DNA of 64,000 nt from Sandaracinus sp. (GCA_020633125.1 JACKEH010000002.1:1-64000), one strand, 5' to 3'. Counted from the stretch's first letter, positions 26,959 to 35,529 are shown. The notes: generated from the letters alone by a model not told the origin. Program-made: numbers and translations.

Positions 26959-27384
26959 TCACTCCGGCCGAACGACCAAGACCGGGCAGGTCGAGAGCCG
27001 CACCACACGCTCGGCCACCGAGCCCAGGAGCACCCGCTTGAGCCCCGTGCGCCCGTGAGAGCCGACGATGATCAGGTCCGCCCCGACAGCCTTGGCGTGC
27101 TCCGAGATGCCCTCCCCGGCGTCCTCGCGGCGCAGACAGGTCACGGAGACCTCGAGCCCCGGGAAGGCCGCCTCGGCCTGCTCCTGGAGGCCCTTCTCGG
27201 CCGTCTCGCGCATTTCCTTGGCCGCCTGGCTCATGAGCTGCGAGCCGCTCGCGGGAAGCGCCAGCGGCACGTAGGGCGAAGGGTCGAACACGTGCAGGAG
27301 CTCCAGCTTCGCCCCGTGCTCGCGTGCGAAGAACCCGGCCGTGTCGAGCGCCGTACGGCTGGACTCGGAGAGGTCGGACGCCAC
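26959..27384 (-). CDS. universal stress protein (UspA family), start probably frameshifted
   Basis: The ATP-binding signature GSHGRTGLKRVLLGSVAERV (G-2x-G-9x-G-S) and the closing strand CPVLVV are typical UspA. The annotated start is GTG 27384 (GTG-Ala-Ser-Asp), which cuts off the first beta strand. The strand KHVVVASDLS is encoded upstream, and ATG 27410 would start a protein with it if the C6 run at about 27396-27401 had seven Cs. A -1 indel in that run is therefore likely. Usp proteins bind ATP and support stress survival. Confidence 0.8.
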   Translation of the reverse strand: MASDLSESSRTALDTAGFFAREHGAKLELLHVFDPSPYVPLALPASGSQLMSQAAKEMRETAEKGLQEQAEAAFPGLEVSVTCLRREDAGEGISEHAKAVGADLIIVGSHGRTGLKRVLLGSVAERVVRLSTCPVLVVRPE

Positions 27385-27410
27385 GACGACGTGCTTGGGG
27401 GGAACGCCAT

Positions 27411-27901
27411 GGCGCGGACCCTAGCCCGAGCCGGGCGCTCCCGAAAAGCCCTTCCAGGCCGGTTCTGGCGGGAAAAACGCAGCGTCGTGACCTCACATGA
27501 CGCTACGTGCCCTTTCTTGCCCCTCGGCCCGACCCGGGGCTACAACCACTCGGCCGCTTCGAGGGGCGAGGTCCGTCCTCGCGGTGGCCAAACGTGTTTT
27601 CGCTCGGTCCCGTCGAGGAAATGGGCCGAGCAGCTCGATCGCAGACCCCACGAGGGGGATCGAGGAGAGGTTGGGGACGAGACCGTGGATAACTCCGGGA
27701 TCGTCCTGTGGATGGATCGGGGACGAAACCTTCCCCACCTCCAGGCGATTTCATCGACACCCTCAGAGCGCCCGAATCACCTTCGATCCCGCTGCGTTAG
27801 CGCGGATCCCCCACAATCCACAGCCCTTATGAAGACGACGTAGATCTAAATTCCTTTGAATTGGATCCACGAGCGCTCTCCAGATCGAACCGAGGAAACC
27901 C
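27411..27901. other. candidate replication origin/regulatory region upstream of dnaN
   Basis: A gene-free 490 bp with DnaA-box-like sites: CGTGGATAA (27684-27692, 8 of 9 on the reverse strand), TGTGGATGG (about 27708) and CAATCCACA (about 27815). A locally AT-rich stretch (TAGATCTAAATTCC, 27841-27854) ends just before dnaN. No dnaA gene is in the window, so this may be an origin or only the DnaA-regulated dnaN promoter. The parS sites 15 kb away favour an origin-proximal location. Confidence 0.4.
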
Positions 27902-29056
27902 ATGGAGCTCTCCATCCAGCAGCGCGACTTCCTCAAGGCTCTGCAGCGCACGCAGAGCGTCGCCGACCGCAAGAGCTCGATGCCGATCCTGAGCAACGTG
28001 TTGCTCTCGGCAGAGGGACCGGACCGCGTGCGCTTCTCCGCGACCGACCTGTACCTCGGCGTGAGCGCCTCCGCGTCGGCCGCCATCCGCAAGGGCGGCT
28101 CCATCGCCATCGCGGCGCGCACGCTCTTCGACATCGTCCGCAACCTGCCCGAGGGCGAGGTTCGTCTGACGGTCGCGCAGAACCAGCAGGTCCAGCTCGA
28201 GGTCGGCAAGATCAAGTACAAGATCCCCGGCCTGCCCGGCGAAGACTTCCCGCCGCTGCCGAACCCCGGCGAAGCCTCGTGGGCGACGCTCGACGCGTGG
28301 CTCCTCGGCGAGCTCGTCGCGCTCACGAGCTACTCGATGTCGAGCGACGACACGCGTCCGCACCTCGCGGGCACGCTCTTCGAGGGCGACGGCAAGAACG
28401 TCCGCATGGTCACGACCGACGGTCATCGCTTGAGCAAGGCGGAGGCGAAGCTCGGCGACGGTGCGGGCATGTTGAGCTTCGGCATGCTCGTGCCGCACAA
28501 GGGCGTCGCCGAGCTCAAGCGACTCATCGAGGACGCGAAGGCCGACGCGAAGCAAGCCGGCAAGGACGGCGGCACCGCGAACGCGTCGATCGACGTCGCG
28601 ATGGCGTCGGGCAACGCGTTCTTCCGCCGCGCCGACGTGATGCTCAGCGTGAAGCTCGCCGACGAACAGTTCCCGCCCTACTCGAAGGTCATCCCGCAAA
28701 ACCAGACCAAGCGCGTGGTCTGCTCACGCACGGTTCTCATCGAAGCACTCAAGCGCATCAGCCTCGTCGCCAACGACAAGAGCGGCGGCGTGCAGCTGCA
28801 CGTCTCCGACGGTTCGCTTCGCATCGTCAGCCAGAACCCGGACGTCGGCGAAGGCATGGAAGAGGTCGACGTCGACTACGCCGGCGACAAGCTCGGCATC
28901 GGCTTCAACGCGAAGTACCTGCTCGACGCGCTCGGCGCGCTCGCCCACGACGAGGTCGCCCTCGAGCTCTCGGGAGAGCTCGATCCCGGCGTGATTCGTC
29001 CGGTCGGCGAAGGCCCCGCGGACTTCGTCGGCGTGATCATGCCGATGCGTATCTGA
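27902..29056 (+). CDS. dnaN: DNA polymerase III beta subunit (sliding clamp)
   Basis: A full-length 384-residue beta clamp. The start MELSIQQRDFLKALQRTQSV, the RKSSMPILSNVLL block, VTTDGHRLSKAE and EQFPPYSKVIP are hallmark positions, and the chain ends MPMRI, the conserved C-terminus that binds polymerase and other clamp partners. It encircles DNA and gives Pol III processivity. Unlike the usual order it is not preceded by dnaA, but by a divergent usp gene and the AT-richer region described above. Confidence 0.97.
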   Translation: MELSIQQRDFLKALQRTQSVADRKSSMPILSNVLLSAEGPDRVRFSATDLYLGVSASASAAIRKGGSIAIAARTLFDIVRNLPEGEVRLTVAQNQQVQLEVGKIKYKIPGLPGEDFPPLPNPGEASWATLDAWLLGELVALTSYSMSSDDTRPHLAGTLFEGDGKNVRMVTTDGHRLSKAEAKLGDGAGMLSFGMLVPHKGVAELKRLIEDAKADAKQAGKDGGTANASIDVAMASGNAFFRRADVMLSVKLADEQFPPYSKVIPQNQTKRVVCSRTVLIEALKRISLVANDKSGGVQLHVSDGSLRIVSQNPDVGEGMEEVDVDYAGDKLGIGFNAKYLLDALGALAHDEVALELSGELDPGVIRPVGEGPADFVGVIMPMRI

Positions 29057-29077
29057 GCACGTCACGAAGATCGACGC

Positions 29078-29107
29078 GAAAGCGAGGTTCCAACGGATCT
29101 CGCTTTC
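29078..29107 (+). terminator. dnaN terminator hairpin
   Basis: GAAAGCGAG (29078-29086) and CTCGCTTTC (29099-29107) form a perfect 9-bp stem 21 bp after the dnaN stop, followed by a weak T-containing tail. Confidence 0.6.
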
Positions 29108-29161
29108 GTCGCCTTTGGTACGAGAAATGCTGCGTCGCGCGTTGGAAGGCGGTTTGACACG

Positions 29162-29626
29162 ATGCGACACATACCCTGGCTTCTCGGGTGCCTGCTTCTC
29201 GGTTGCTCGTCGGACGCTACTCCACCCCTCGACGTCGAGACGTTCTGCGCGGACCTCGCGGCCTACGAAGGCGTCGAGGTGAACCTCGAGTTTCGAATCG
29301 ACCCGTCGCTCGTGCTCCGCTTCGGAAGTTCCGGCGCGCTCTGCGGCGAAACGATGCCGTGCTGCAACACGGCGCAGTACGTGTATCTGCTGCCAGGCTG
29401 CAACGGCGCGCGCGTCGCTCTCTCCGGCTCCTCGAGCGAGTTCCCTGCGCTCTTCTGTGAGAGCCGAGGCGGCAACGAAGGGACGTTCTGCGCGCAATGC
29501 AACACGGCCGCATCACAGAGTGTGATCGGCGTGCGTGGCGTTCTCGGTGCCCAGAGCGCGGGGCTACTCGACGGTGAGCCCTTTCGGCCACTCGACGTGA
29601 CCGAGGTCCGCTTCGCGACGCGATGA
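29162..29626 (+). CDS. small Cys-containing lipoprotein
   Basis: Starts ATG 29162 with leader MRHIPWLLGCLLLGC (lipobox LLGC). The 135-residue mature part has paired cysteines (MPCCNTAQY, FCAQCNTAA) and a beta-rich pattern resembling an OB-like domain, but I cannot assign a family. It is followed by a very long hairpin shared with the convergent pseudogene. Confidence 0.65.
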   Translation: MRHIPWLLGCLLLGCSSDATPPLDVETFCADLAAYEGVEVNLEFRIDPSLVLRFGSSGALCGETMPCCNTAQYVYLLPGCNGARVALSGSSSEFPALFCESRGGNEGTFCAQCNTAASQSVIGVRGVLGAQSAGLLDGEPFRPLDVTEVRFATR

Positions 29627-29731
29627 CCAGCCGAGGTGGTCGAAGAGAAGCGGACCGTCGCTAGCAGGCTGCTGAGAAAGGCCCGTGATGCGATTCGTGT
29701 GGTCCCGTGCTTCGAATCGTGCGGTCCATCA

Positions 29732-29798
29732 ACGCTCGATCGAAACGAAGAAGGCCGCGTAGCAGTGCTCGCGGCCTTTCTTCGTTTCGATCGAGCGT
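29732..29798. terminator. exceptionally long bidirectional hairpin
   Basis: A 27-base arm (29732-29758) and a 28-base arm (29771-29798) are complementary throughout except for one bulged T, with a 12-base loop. A/T-rich tracts (AAACGAAGAA and TTTCTTCGTTT) lie within the arms. It sits between two converging genes, so bidirectional termination is the simplest role. Confidence 0.7.
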
Positions 29799-29807
29799 CG
29801 ACGCGTT

Positions 29808-31941
29808 CTATTCCTCGATGCGACGACCCGGACCCACGATCAACACGCGATCTTCGGCGAGCACCCAGAGGCGTCCTTCGGGATCGGCTTCGAGGTCGAC
29901 GAAGGAAGAGACGGGCAAGACGTCGGCGCCGTAGATCTGCCAATCGGTGCCGTCGAAGCGCACGAGGCCGTTGCCGCCCGCGCCCCACACGTCGCCGACC
30001 GCGTCGAGCGCGAGCGCCAACGGACGCGCCGCGCGAACTGCCTGCGGCATGCGGAACTCGAAGGTCTGTCGGAAGTAGTAGCCAGGGCCCTCGGCGGCCG
30101 CGACCCAGACGCGGTTGCCGGTGCCGACGAGCACGTCGCTGACGACCTCGCCGCGCACGCCGCGCGCTTCGCCGAACGTGACGCTCTGGGAGTTGCCGAG
30201 GCGCACCGCGCCGACCACCGACGAGAACCACGCGAAGCCGGATTGGGCGAGGTCGACGTTGTTGACGTCGTCGGGGAGTTGGAGCGCACCGCTTCCGCCG
30301 GCGGGTTGACCGTAGTGGTGATGAAGAACTTCTTCGGTGCGCGCGGAGAGCTGCACGACGCCCTTGCGACGCACTTGGCCGTTCTCCTCGACGCGCACGG
30401 CCACCCACGCGGTCTCGTCGTCGCTGATGCCGAGGAAGGGCAAGGAGACGAGCGTGACGTCGGGCGTGAGGGTGCCGGTTTCGGTGGTGGCGCCGCCTTC
30501 GGGTTCGCTTCGACGAGCGTGGTGGGGGTGCCGGCGCCGGTGACGCGGCGCTCGACGACGGGGGCCCAGTTTTCGCCGTCGCGTCGGTAGATGCGAATGG
30601 CGGCGCGGTCGGTCGGTACGGTGGCGGCGAGGTAGAGGCCGCGGTTGCCGGACGCGAGGGCCCACGCGCGGACGCCTTCCGGCGTGGCCACGGGCACGAA
30701 GCCGCCGTCGCGGAAGCGGCCGACGCGACCGAGGGCGTCGATCGTGAAGACACCCGAGCGTTCGTCGGCGGCGATTTGCAGGTCGCGCTCGTCGACCAAG
30801 CTGCGGCTGCTGCGGTGGGGGCCGATGCCGCTCTCGGTGAGCGCGCGAACGCCGCGGCTTCGGTCCGCGATCCAGACCTCACGACCCAGCGTCTTGGTGA
30901 AGCTGGCGGAGGTGCCGACGCGGCTCAGGTGCGCGATGCCGAAGCCGGGCGCAGGCACGGTCGGCGCGTTGGGCGGCACGGCGGCGAGGGGCGCGGGCTC
31001 ACGACGCTCGAGCGTGCCGTCGACGGCGGGGCGACCGAGACCGGCGCGGTACGAGAGCGCCGGACGGTGCGGTCCACGAGACAGCGCGCGAAGCGGGACG
31101 CCGCCGGTGGCGCGCGCGCGCTTCGCGAATCACGAACGCATGATCGGGCGTGACGAGGATCGCGTCCGCGCCGAGCCGCGCGAGCCCGACGGGCCGGCGG
31201 TCGAGGTCGGGCACCGTGTAGGTGGTCCAACGCTCGCCGTCGAAGAAGACGATCCATGCGTCGCTCGGGCCTTGGACCAACGCGAGGGCGCGGCCGGTGC
31301 CGGCGGGCACGACGCCGCGCACGTAGCCACCACCCGGCAACCCACCGGTCTCGCCGTGCTCACGAACGACGTCGCCTTCGACGTAGAGGAGGCCGCGGGT
31401 GGTGCCGACCCAGAGGTGCTCTTCCGGCGTGGGCCACAGGCCGGTGCAGGCGAAGGGCTCGCCGAAGGTCTGCCAGCCGAAGGACTGATCGACGACGTGA
31501 TCGATCGCGAGGCCGGTGGCGCCGCACGCGTAGGTGTGACCGTCGGAGGTGGTCGCGAGGGCGACGAGCTCGCCGACCGGCGGCGCTTCGATCGGCTCGA
31601 CTTGGGCGCCGCGAACACGTGCGAGACCTTCCGCGGTGCCGACGATCAGCGAGCCGTCGACGTGGGCGGCCAACGCACGCACGTCGGGCGAAGGCAGGCC
31701 GTCGAGCAGACGCGTGGGCCGCCTGTCCGCCTTCGGCGAAGAGCAAGACGCCACGGTCGGTGGCGACCGCGAGGGTGCCGTTCAGGTCGGCGACGTCCCG
31801 CACGTCGTCGAGGTCGCGGACGGCGTCGATCTCGCGCGTGAGCCCCGCGACGGCCAGCGTGGCGTCGGGCGTGGTGGCGACGCGCAGGCCGCTGGGAGAG
31901 CAGGCAGCGAGGGCGAAGGCGACGAAGAAGAGTCGTTTCAT
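29808..31941 (-). pseudogene. beta-propeller lipoprotein, broken by three frameshifts
   Basis: ATG 31941 opens a lipoprotein (MKRLFFVAFALAACSPSG) of about 710 residues, built of propeller blades of the type LWVGTTRGLLYVEGD, VWIADRSRGVRAL and VWGAGGNGLVRFDG. The frame breaks near 31735 (one base more than in copy 2), within a GC-dinucleotide run near 31110, and near 30495 (one base short). Copy 2 (63742 on) reads through the first point in frame, which supports real decay of copy 1, although the same window also has indels in two other genes. Blades resemble two-component-regulator propellers, which sense extracellular ligands. Confidence 0.8.
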
Positions 31942-32068
31942 GGCGTCGGATCCGGCAGAGGAATCGAAAAGAGAACGTCGAAACGTCGACGGGAATCTCG
32001 AAGGAGCGTGGCTGTCGAAAGGATGATTCGAAGTGTCTCGACCGCACGGTCGCAGAGGAGGGTAACGC

Positions 32069-33019
32069 TCAACGGGCGGCGACGCGGGACTCGAGCCACG
32101 CGATGACCGGGGTCTCGCAGCTTCGTCCCGCGAAGCGCGACATCTGCTGGATCCCGGTCGGGCTCGTGACGTTCACCTCGGTGAGCTTTCCGCCGATCAC
32201 GTCGAGACCGACGAAGTAGAGACCGTCGGCGCGAAGCTTCGGGGTGACGGTCTGCACGATGTGCCGATCGGCGTCGGTGAGCTCGGCGGCCTTCACGCTG
32301 CCGCCGACGTGAATGTTCGAGCGCACGTCGTCCTTCTGCGGCACGCGCAGGATGGCGCCGACGACCTCTCCGTCGATCAAGAGGATGCGTTTGTCGCCCT
32401 CGGTCACTTCGGGAATGAAGGACTGCACCATCGCGAGACGTCGGCCCAAACGCGTGACGTGCTCGACGAGTCCGTTGAAGTTCTTGTCGCCTTCGAGCAG
32501 CGCGAAGACTCCCTCGCCGCCGTGTCCGTCGACCGGCTTGATGACCGCGCGGCCACCGACCTCGGCGACGAACTCTTTGATGCGCGCCTTGTTGCCGCTG
32601 ACGAGCGTGCGTGGGGTCAGCTCGGGGAAGTGGCAGGCGTAGAGCTTCTCGTTCGCGTCGCGAAGGCCGCGTGGGTCGTTGACCACGAGGGTCTTCTCGT
32701 CGCGCAGTCGCTCGAGCAAGAGCGTCAGCCAGAGGTAGTCGGAGTCGAAGGGAGGATCCTTTCGGATCAGCACCACGTCGATCTCCGCGCCGACGTCGAG
32801 GAGCTCGGGCTCGCCGAGAAGAATCGGTGCTTCGGCCACGCGCTGCATCGTCGCGCGGCGCGACGTCACGAAGACCCGCCCGTCGAGGAGCTCGAGGTCG
32901 CTCGCGAGCGCGTGGTCGACGCGGTGACCGCGCGCCTGGGCTTCGAGCATCAGAGCAAACGAGGTGTCGGCGTCGACCTGCACGGTCGACACCGGGTCCA
33001 TCACGACGAGCACGCGCAT
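32069..33019 (-). CDS. gshB: glutathione synthetase, copy 1
   Basis: A 316-residue ATP-grasp enzyme. The N-terminus MRVLVVMDPVSTVQVDADT, the NDPRGLRDANEKLYACHF block, the ATP-binding IKPVDGHGGEGVF, and the terminal EVNVTSPTGIQQ are typical of bacterial GshB. It adds glycine to gamma-glutamylcysteine. ATG 33019 matches the family start. No gshA lies in the window. It is divergent from the small ORF at 33136, and an identical arrangement exists in copy 2, whose protein differs at 7 residues. Preservation of function in both copies is likely. Confidence 0.95.
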   Translation of the reverse strand: MRVLVVMDPVSTVQVDADTSFALMLEAQARGHRVDHALASDLELLDGRVFVTSRRATMQRVAEAPILLGEPELLDVGAEIDVVLIRKDPPFDSDYLWLTLLLERLRDEKTLVVNDPRGLRDANEKLYACHFPELTPRTLVSGNKARIKEFVAEVGGRAVIKPVDGHGGEGVFALLEGDKNFNGLVEHVTRLGRRLAMVQSFIPEVTEGDKRILLIDGEVVGAILRVPQKDDVRSNIHVGGSVKAAELTDADRHIVQTVTPKLRADGLYFVGLDVIGGKLTEVNVTSPTGIQQMSRFAGRSCETPVIAWLESRVAAR

Positions 33020-33135
33020 GCGCGATCCGGGTAGCACCGCCAGGGCACGCCGGACAAGGGCGCGTCCGAACGACCTTCTCGCCGTGGGTCGTGCGAAGAT
33101 GAGTCGTCGCTCGGGGGGGCGACACCGACCCCTCG

Positions 33136-33330
33136 ATGAGCCGCTCCCGAAGAATCACCGTCCGCATCGGCGCGCCCCGCGTGCGCTTGCCATCCGACGT
33201 CACCGACGTTCGGGCCGTGCTCGCGGCAGGCTACACGCTGCTCGAGGTGCGGCAATGGGTCGGGGGAACGGGTGACGGGGTGCTCGACGTCCCGCGTCAG
33301 CTCGCGCTGCGGCGTCTGTTCAAGAGCTGA
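33136..33330 (+). CDS. small conserved protein A (64 aa), copy 1
   Basis: I know no family. The 64-residue basic protein ends in LPSDVTDVRAVLAAGYTLLE-VRQW and LALRRLFKS. It resembles the next small ORF (pattern P-V-D-A-GY-L-R-W-G-LD-R-L-LR-L). Against copy 2 (62340-62534) there are 19 base changes, 14 of them synonymous, which argues that it is translated and selected. It starts a series with the 61-aa ORF and ggt and is divergent from gshB. Confidence 0.75.
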   Translation: MSRSRRITVRIGAPRVRLPSDVTDVRAVLAAGYTLLEVRQWVGGTGDGVLDVPRQLALRRLFKS

Positions 33331-33461
33331 GCGCTCGCTGTCACGGGCGCGGCGTCGTGCACCGCGCTCGTGCACCGCAGTGTCGCGGGCACGCGCGCCT
33401 TCGTGCGCCTCGGAGCGGGTCTTTCGCCGTAACGAGGACCTGCCTCGATCGTCGGTGAGAC
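33331..33461 (+). other. ultra-conserved 131-bp spacer between the two small ORFs, copy 1
   Basis: Identical in length to its counterpart at 62209-62339 and differing at only 2 of 131 positions, while the coding DNA on either side differs by 9-10 percent. It contains two CGTGCACCGC direct repeats (from about 33356) and a small hairpin CGAGG-loop-CCTCG at 33433-33447. A structured RNA, leader or protein-binding element is possible. Confidence 0.6.
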
Positions 33462-33647
33462 ATGCCTTCGGTTCGCCAGACGTTTCGCGCTCTGCCAAGG
33501 CCTCGACGACACGTGCCCGCGCAGGTCGTCGACGCGCTCGCCATCGGATATCGCCTCTCCGATCTGCGGATGTGGCGTGACGGTGTGAGCTCCAAACCCT
33601 TGGATCTGCAGCGCTATTTGTCGCTGCGAGCGCTCCTCGGGCGCTGA
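33462..33647 (+). CDS. small conserved protein B (61 aa), copy 1
   Basis: A paralogue of the 64-aa ORF upstream: VPAQVVDALAIGYRLSDLR, W, then LDLQRYLSLRALLGR. Compared with copy 2 (62023-62208), 16 codons differ and 14 of the changes are synonymous, a clear sign of purifying selection. It lies 61 bp ahead of ggt on the same strand and may be co-expressed with it. No domain or signal peptide is seen; the protein is basic and probably cytoplasmic. Function unknown. Confidence 0.8.
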   Translation: MPSVRQTFRALPRPRRHVPAQVVDALAIGYRLSDLRMWRDGVSSKPLDLQRYLSLRALLGR

Positions 33648-33708
33648 GCCGATCCGCGCGCGGCGGCTCGGCGTCGACGTCGGGCGCCACCGACGGTAGA
33701 GAGGTGCG

Positions 33709-35484
33709 ATGCGCAGCCGCCTTCTCCTCGTGCTCGCCCTCCTGGTCGGGAGCGCCCACGCCCAGGCCCCGGCTTCGACGCCCGCTTCGACCGAGGCGCC
33801 CGTTCCGGCGGAGTCTTTCGCCGCGAGCTATTCGCGCTTCGCGGTGGCGGCCGATCATCCGGCGGCGTCCGCGGCTGGCGCCGAGATTCTCGCGGCGGGT
33901 GGAAACGCGGCGGACGCGGCGGCAGCGACGATGTTGGCCCTCGGGGTGGCGTCGCCCGCGTCGAGCGGCCTCGGGGGCGGCGGTTTCCTTCTCTATTACA
34001 AGGCCTCCGACCGGACCTTCACGTTTCTCGATTTCCGAGAAGCTGCGCCGGCAGCCGCGACGCCCGACATGTTCGTCGACCGACCCGCGCCGATGCCGGG
34101 TCGCGCGAACGCCGCCTCGCAGGTGGGTGGCCTCGCGAGCGGCATCCCCGGCGAGCCTGCGGGCATCGAGGCGATGGTGCAGCGCTTCGGCTCCGGCATG
34201 CCGCTCTCGCGCATCGTGCAGCCGGCGGTGAAGCTCGCGCAGGACGGGGTCCCGGTCTCGGGCGCGGTCGCGCGCATGTCGTCGTATTTCGGCGACCAGA
34301 TGCGGGCCGACGCGACGATGCGTCGTTGGTTCGAGGGTGAAGGCCCGCTTCGCGAGGGGCAGCTGCTTCGTCAGCCCGAGCTCGCGCGCACCCTTCGCGA
34401 GCTCGGAGCGCGTGGCGCGCGCGCCATCTACACGGGCCGCATCGCCCGCGAGATCGTGCGCGCGAACCGGGCCGCGGGCGGTCTTTTCACGATGGAGGAC
34501 CTCGCGGGCTACCGCGTCGTCGAGCGCGAGCCGCTTCGCGCGGAGCGTTTCGGGCACACGTGGGTGACCGCGCCGCCTCCTTCGGCGGGTGGCTTCACGC
34601 TGATGCAGAGCCTCGCGGTGCTCGAGAGTCTTCCGGGGCGTTGGCGTCCGACGGCGCGTGGCGAGCGACCGGGCGCGGCGTTCCTTCATGCGCTCGCCGA
34701 GAGCTGGAAGGGTCCCTACCTCGACCGCGAGCGCTACTTTGGTGACCCCGACCACGTGCGGCTTCCGCTCGAGGCGATGTTGGCGCCCTCCCGCATCGCG
34801 GCCCGAGCCGCGGCGTTTCACCCCGGGCTCGCGAACCCGCCCGAGGACTACGACTTCCCGCTGCAGGCGGCCGCGAACACGGGGCCGGGCGAAGAGAACG
34901 GGACGAGCCATCTGTGCGTGGTCGACGCCGAGGGCAACGTCGCCGCGGTGACCACGACGGTGAACCTGCCCTTCGGCGCGCGGTACACGGCGGCTGGCAT
35001 CGTGATGAACGACGAGATGGACGACTTCGCGCGCGAGGTCGGGGTCAGCAACGCGTTCGGTTTGTTGGGCGGCGCGCCGAACCTTCCGGGACCGGGCAAG
35101 CGACCGATCTCGACGATGAGCCCGACCATCGTGCTCGACGGCGAAGGTCGTCCGGTGCTCGCCGTCGGCGCTGCGGGTGGCTCGCGCATCGTGACGGCGA
35201 CGCAGCAGGTCGCGATGAACGTCGTGCTCTTCGGGATGAGCGGGGGCGACGCGATGGCCGCGCCGCGCGTGCATCACCAGGCCCATCCGAACGAGCTGCG
35301 CGTCGAGTCGGAACATCCGCTCGACGCAGCCGTGCGCGAAGGCCTCGTGCGACGTGGGCATGCAATCGACGAGACTGATCACCTCGCGACGGCGCAAGCC
35401 ATCGCGATCGTGCACGAGGGCGAAGGGGTGCGGCTCGAGGCGGCGTGTGATCCGCGCAAGGGCGGCCGTCCCGCCGGACGTTGA
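33709..35484 (+). CDS. ggt: gamma-glutamyltranspeptidase, copy 1
   Basis: A 591-residue Ntn hydrolase with signal peptide MRSRLLLVLALLVGSAHAQA. Early segments AAGGNAADAAAATMLALGV and SSGLGGGGFLLYY are typical. The self-cleaving nucleophile is Thr399 in NGTSHLCVVD, and GGAPNLPGPGKRPISTMSPT and GAAGGSRI form the substrate pocket. In the periplasm it cleaves gamma-glutamyl bonds, chiefly glutathione. A Shine-Dalgarno-like GAGAGGT precedes ATG 33709. The partner gshB lies in the same block, so synthesis and salvage of glutathione are linked here. Confidence 0.95.
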   Translation: MRSRLLLVLALLVGSAHAQAPASTPASTEAPVPAESFAASYSRFAVAADHPAASAAGAEILAAGGNAADAAAATMLALGVASPASSGLGGGGFLLYYKASDRTFTFLDFREAAPAAATPDMFVDRPAPMPGRANAASQVGGLASGIPGEPAGIEAMVQRFGSGMPLSRIVQPAVKLAQDGVPVSGAVARMSSYFGDQMRADATMRRWFEGEGPLREGQLLRQPELARTLRELGARGARAIYTGRIAREIVRANRAAGGLFTMEDLAGYRVVEREPLRAERFGHTWVTAPPPSAGGFTLMQSLAVLESLPGRWRPTARGERPGAAFLHALAESWKGPYLDRERYFGDPDHVRLPLEAMLAPSRIAARAAAFHPGLANPPEDYDFPLQAAANTGPGEENGTSHLCVVDAEGNVAAVTTTVNLPFGARYTAAGIVMNDEMDDFAREVGVSNAFGLLGGAPNLPGPGKRPISTMSPTIVLDGEGRPVLAVGAAGGSRIVTATQQVAMNVVLFGMSGGDAMAAPRVHHQAHPNELRVESEHPLDAAVREGLVRRGHAIDETDHLATAQAIAIVHEGEGVRLEAACDPRKGGRPAGR

Positions 35485-35508
35485 GGCCTAGTCGCGCCCC
35501 GACGTATG

Positions 35509-35529
35509 GGCCTCTTCCAGAGGCCTTCT
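35509..35529 (+). terminator. ggt copy 1 terminator
   Basis: GGCCTCT (35509-35515) and AGAGGCC (35519-35525) make a tight hairpin with a 3-base loop followed by TTCT, 24 bp after the ggt stop. This sequence is absent behind copy 2. Confidence 0.6.

Larger units (their letters stand above)
29808..35484. repeat. inverted duplication, copy 1 (propeller lipoprotein - gshB - two small ORFs - ggt)
   Basis: Gene for gene this block is the mirror image of 60165-64000. Similarity ends exactly at the ggt stop codon on the right. On the left it continues at least to about 31.7 kb, where copy 2 meets the window edge. The GshB copies differ at 7 of 316 residues. Confidence 0.93.

Noticed and set aside
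33001..35415. 804-codon minus-strand frame across the first island
   Set aside because: Shadow of ggt and the small ORFs on the other strand; no recognisable domain.
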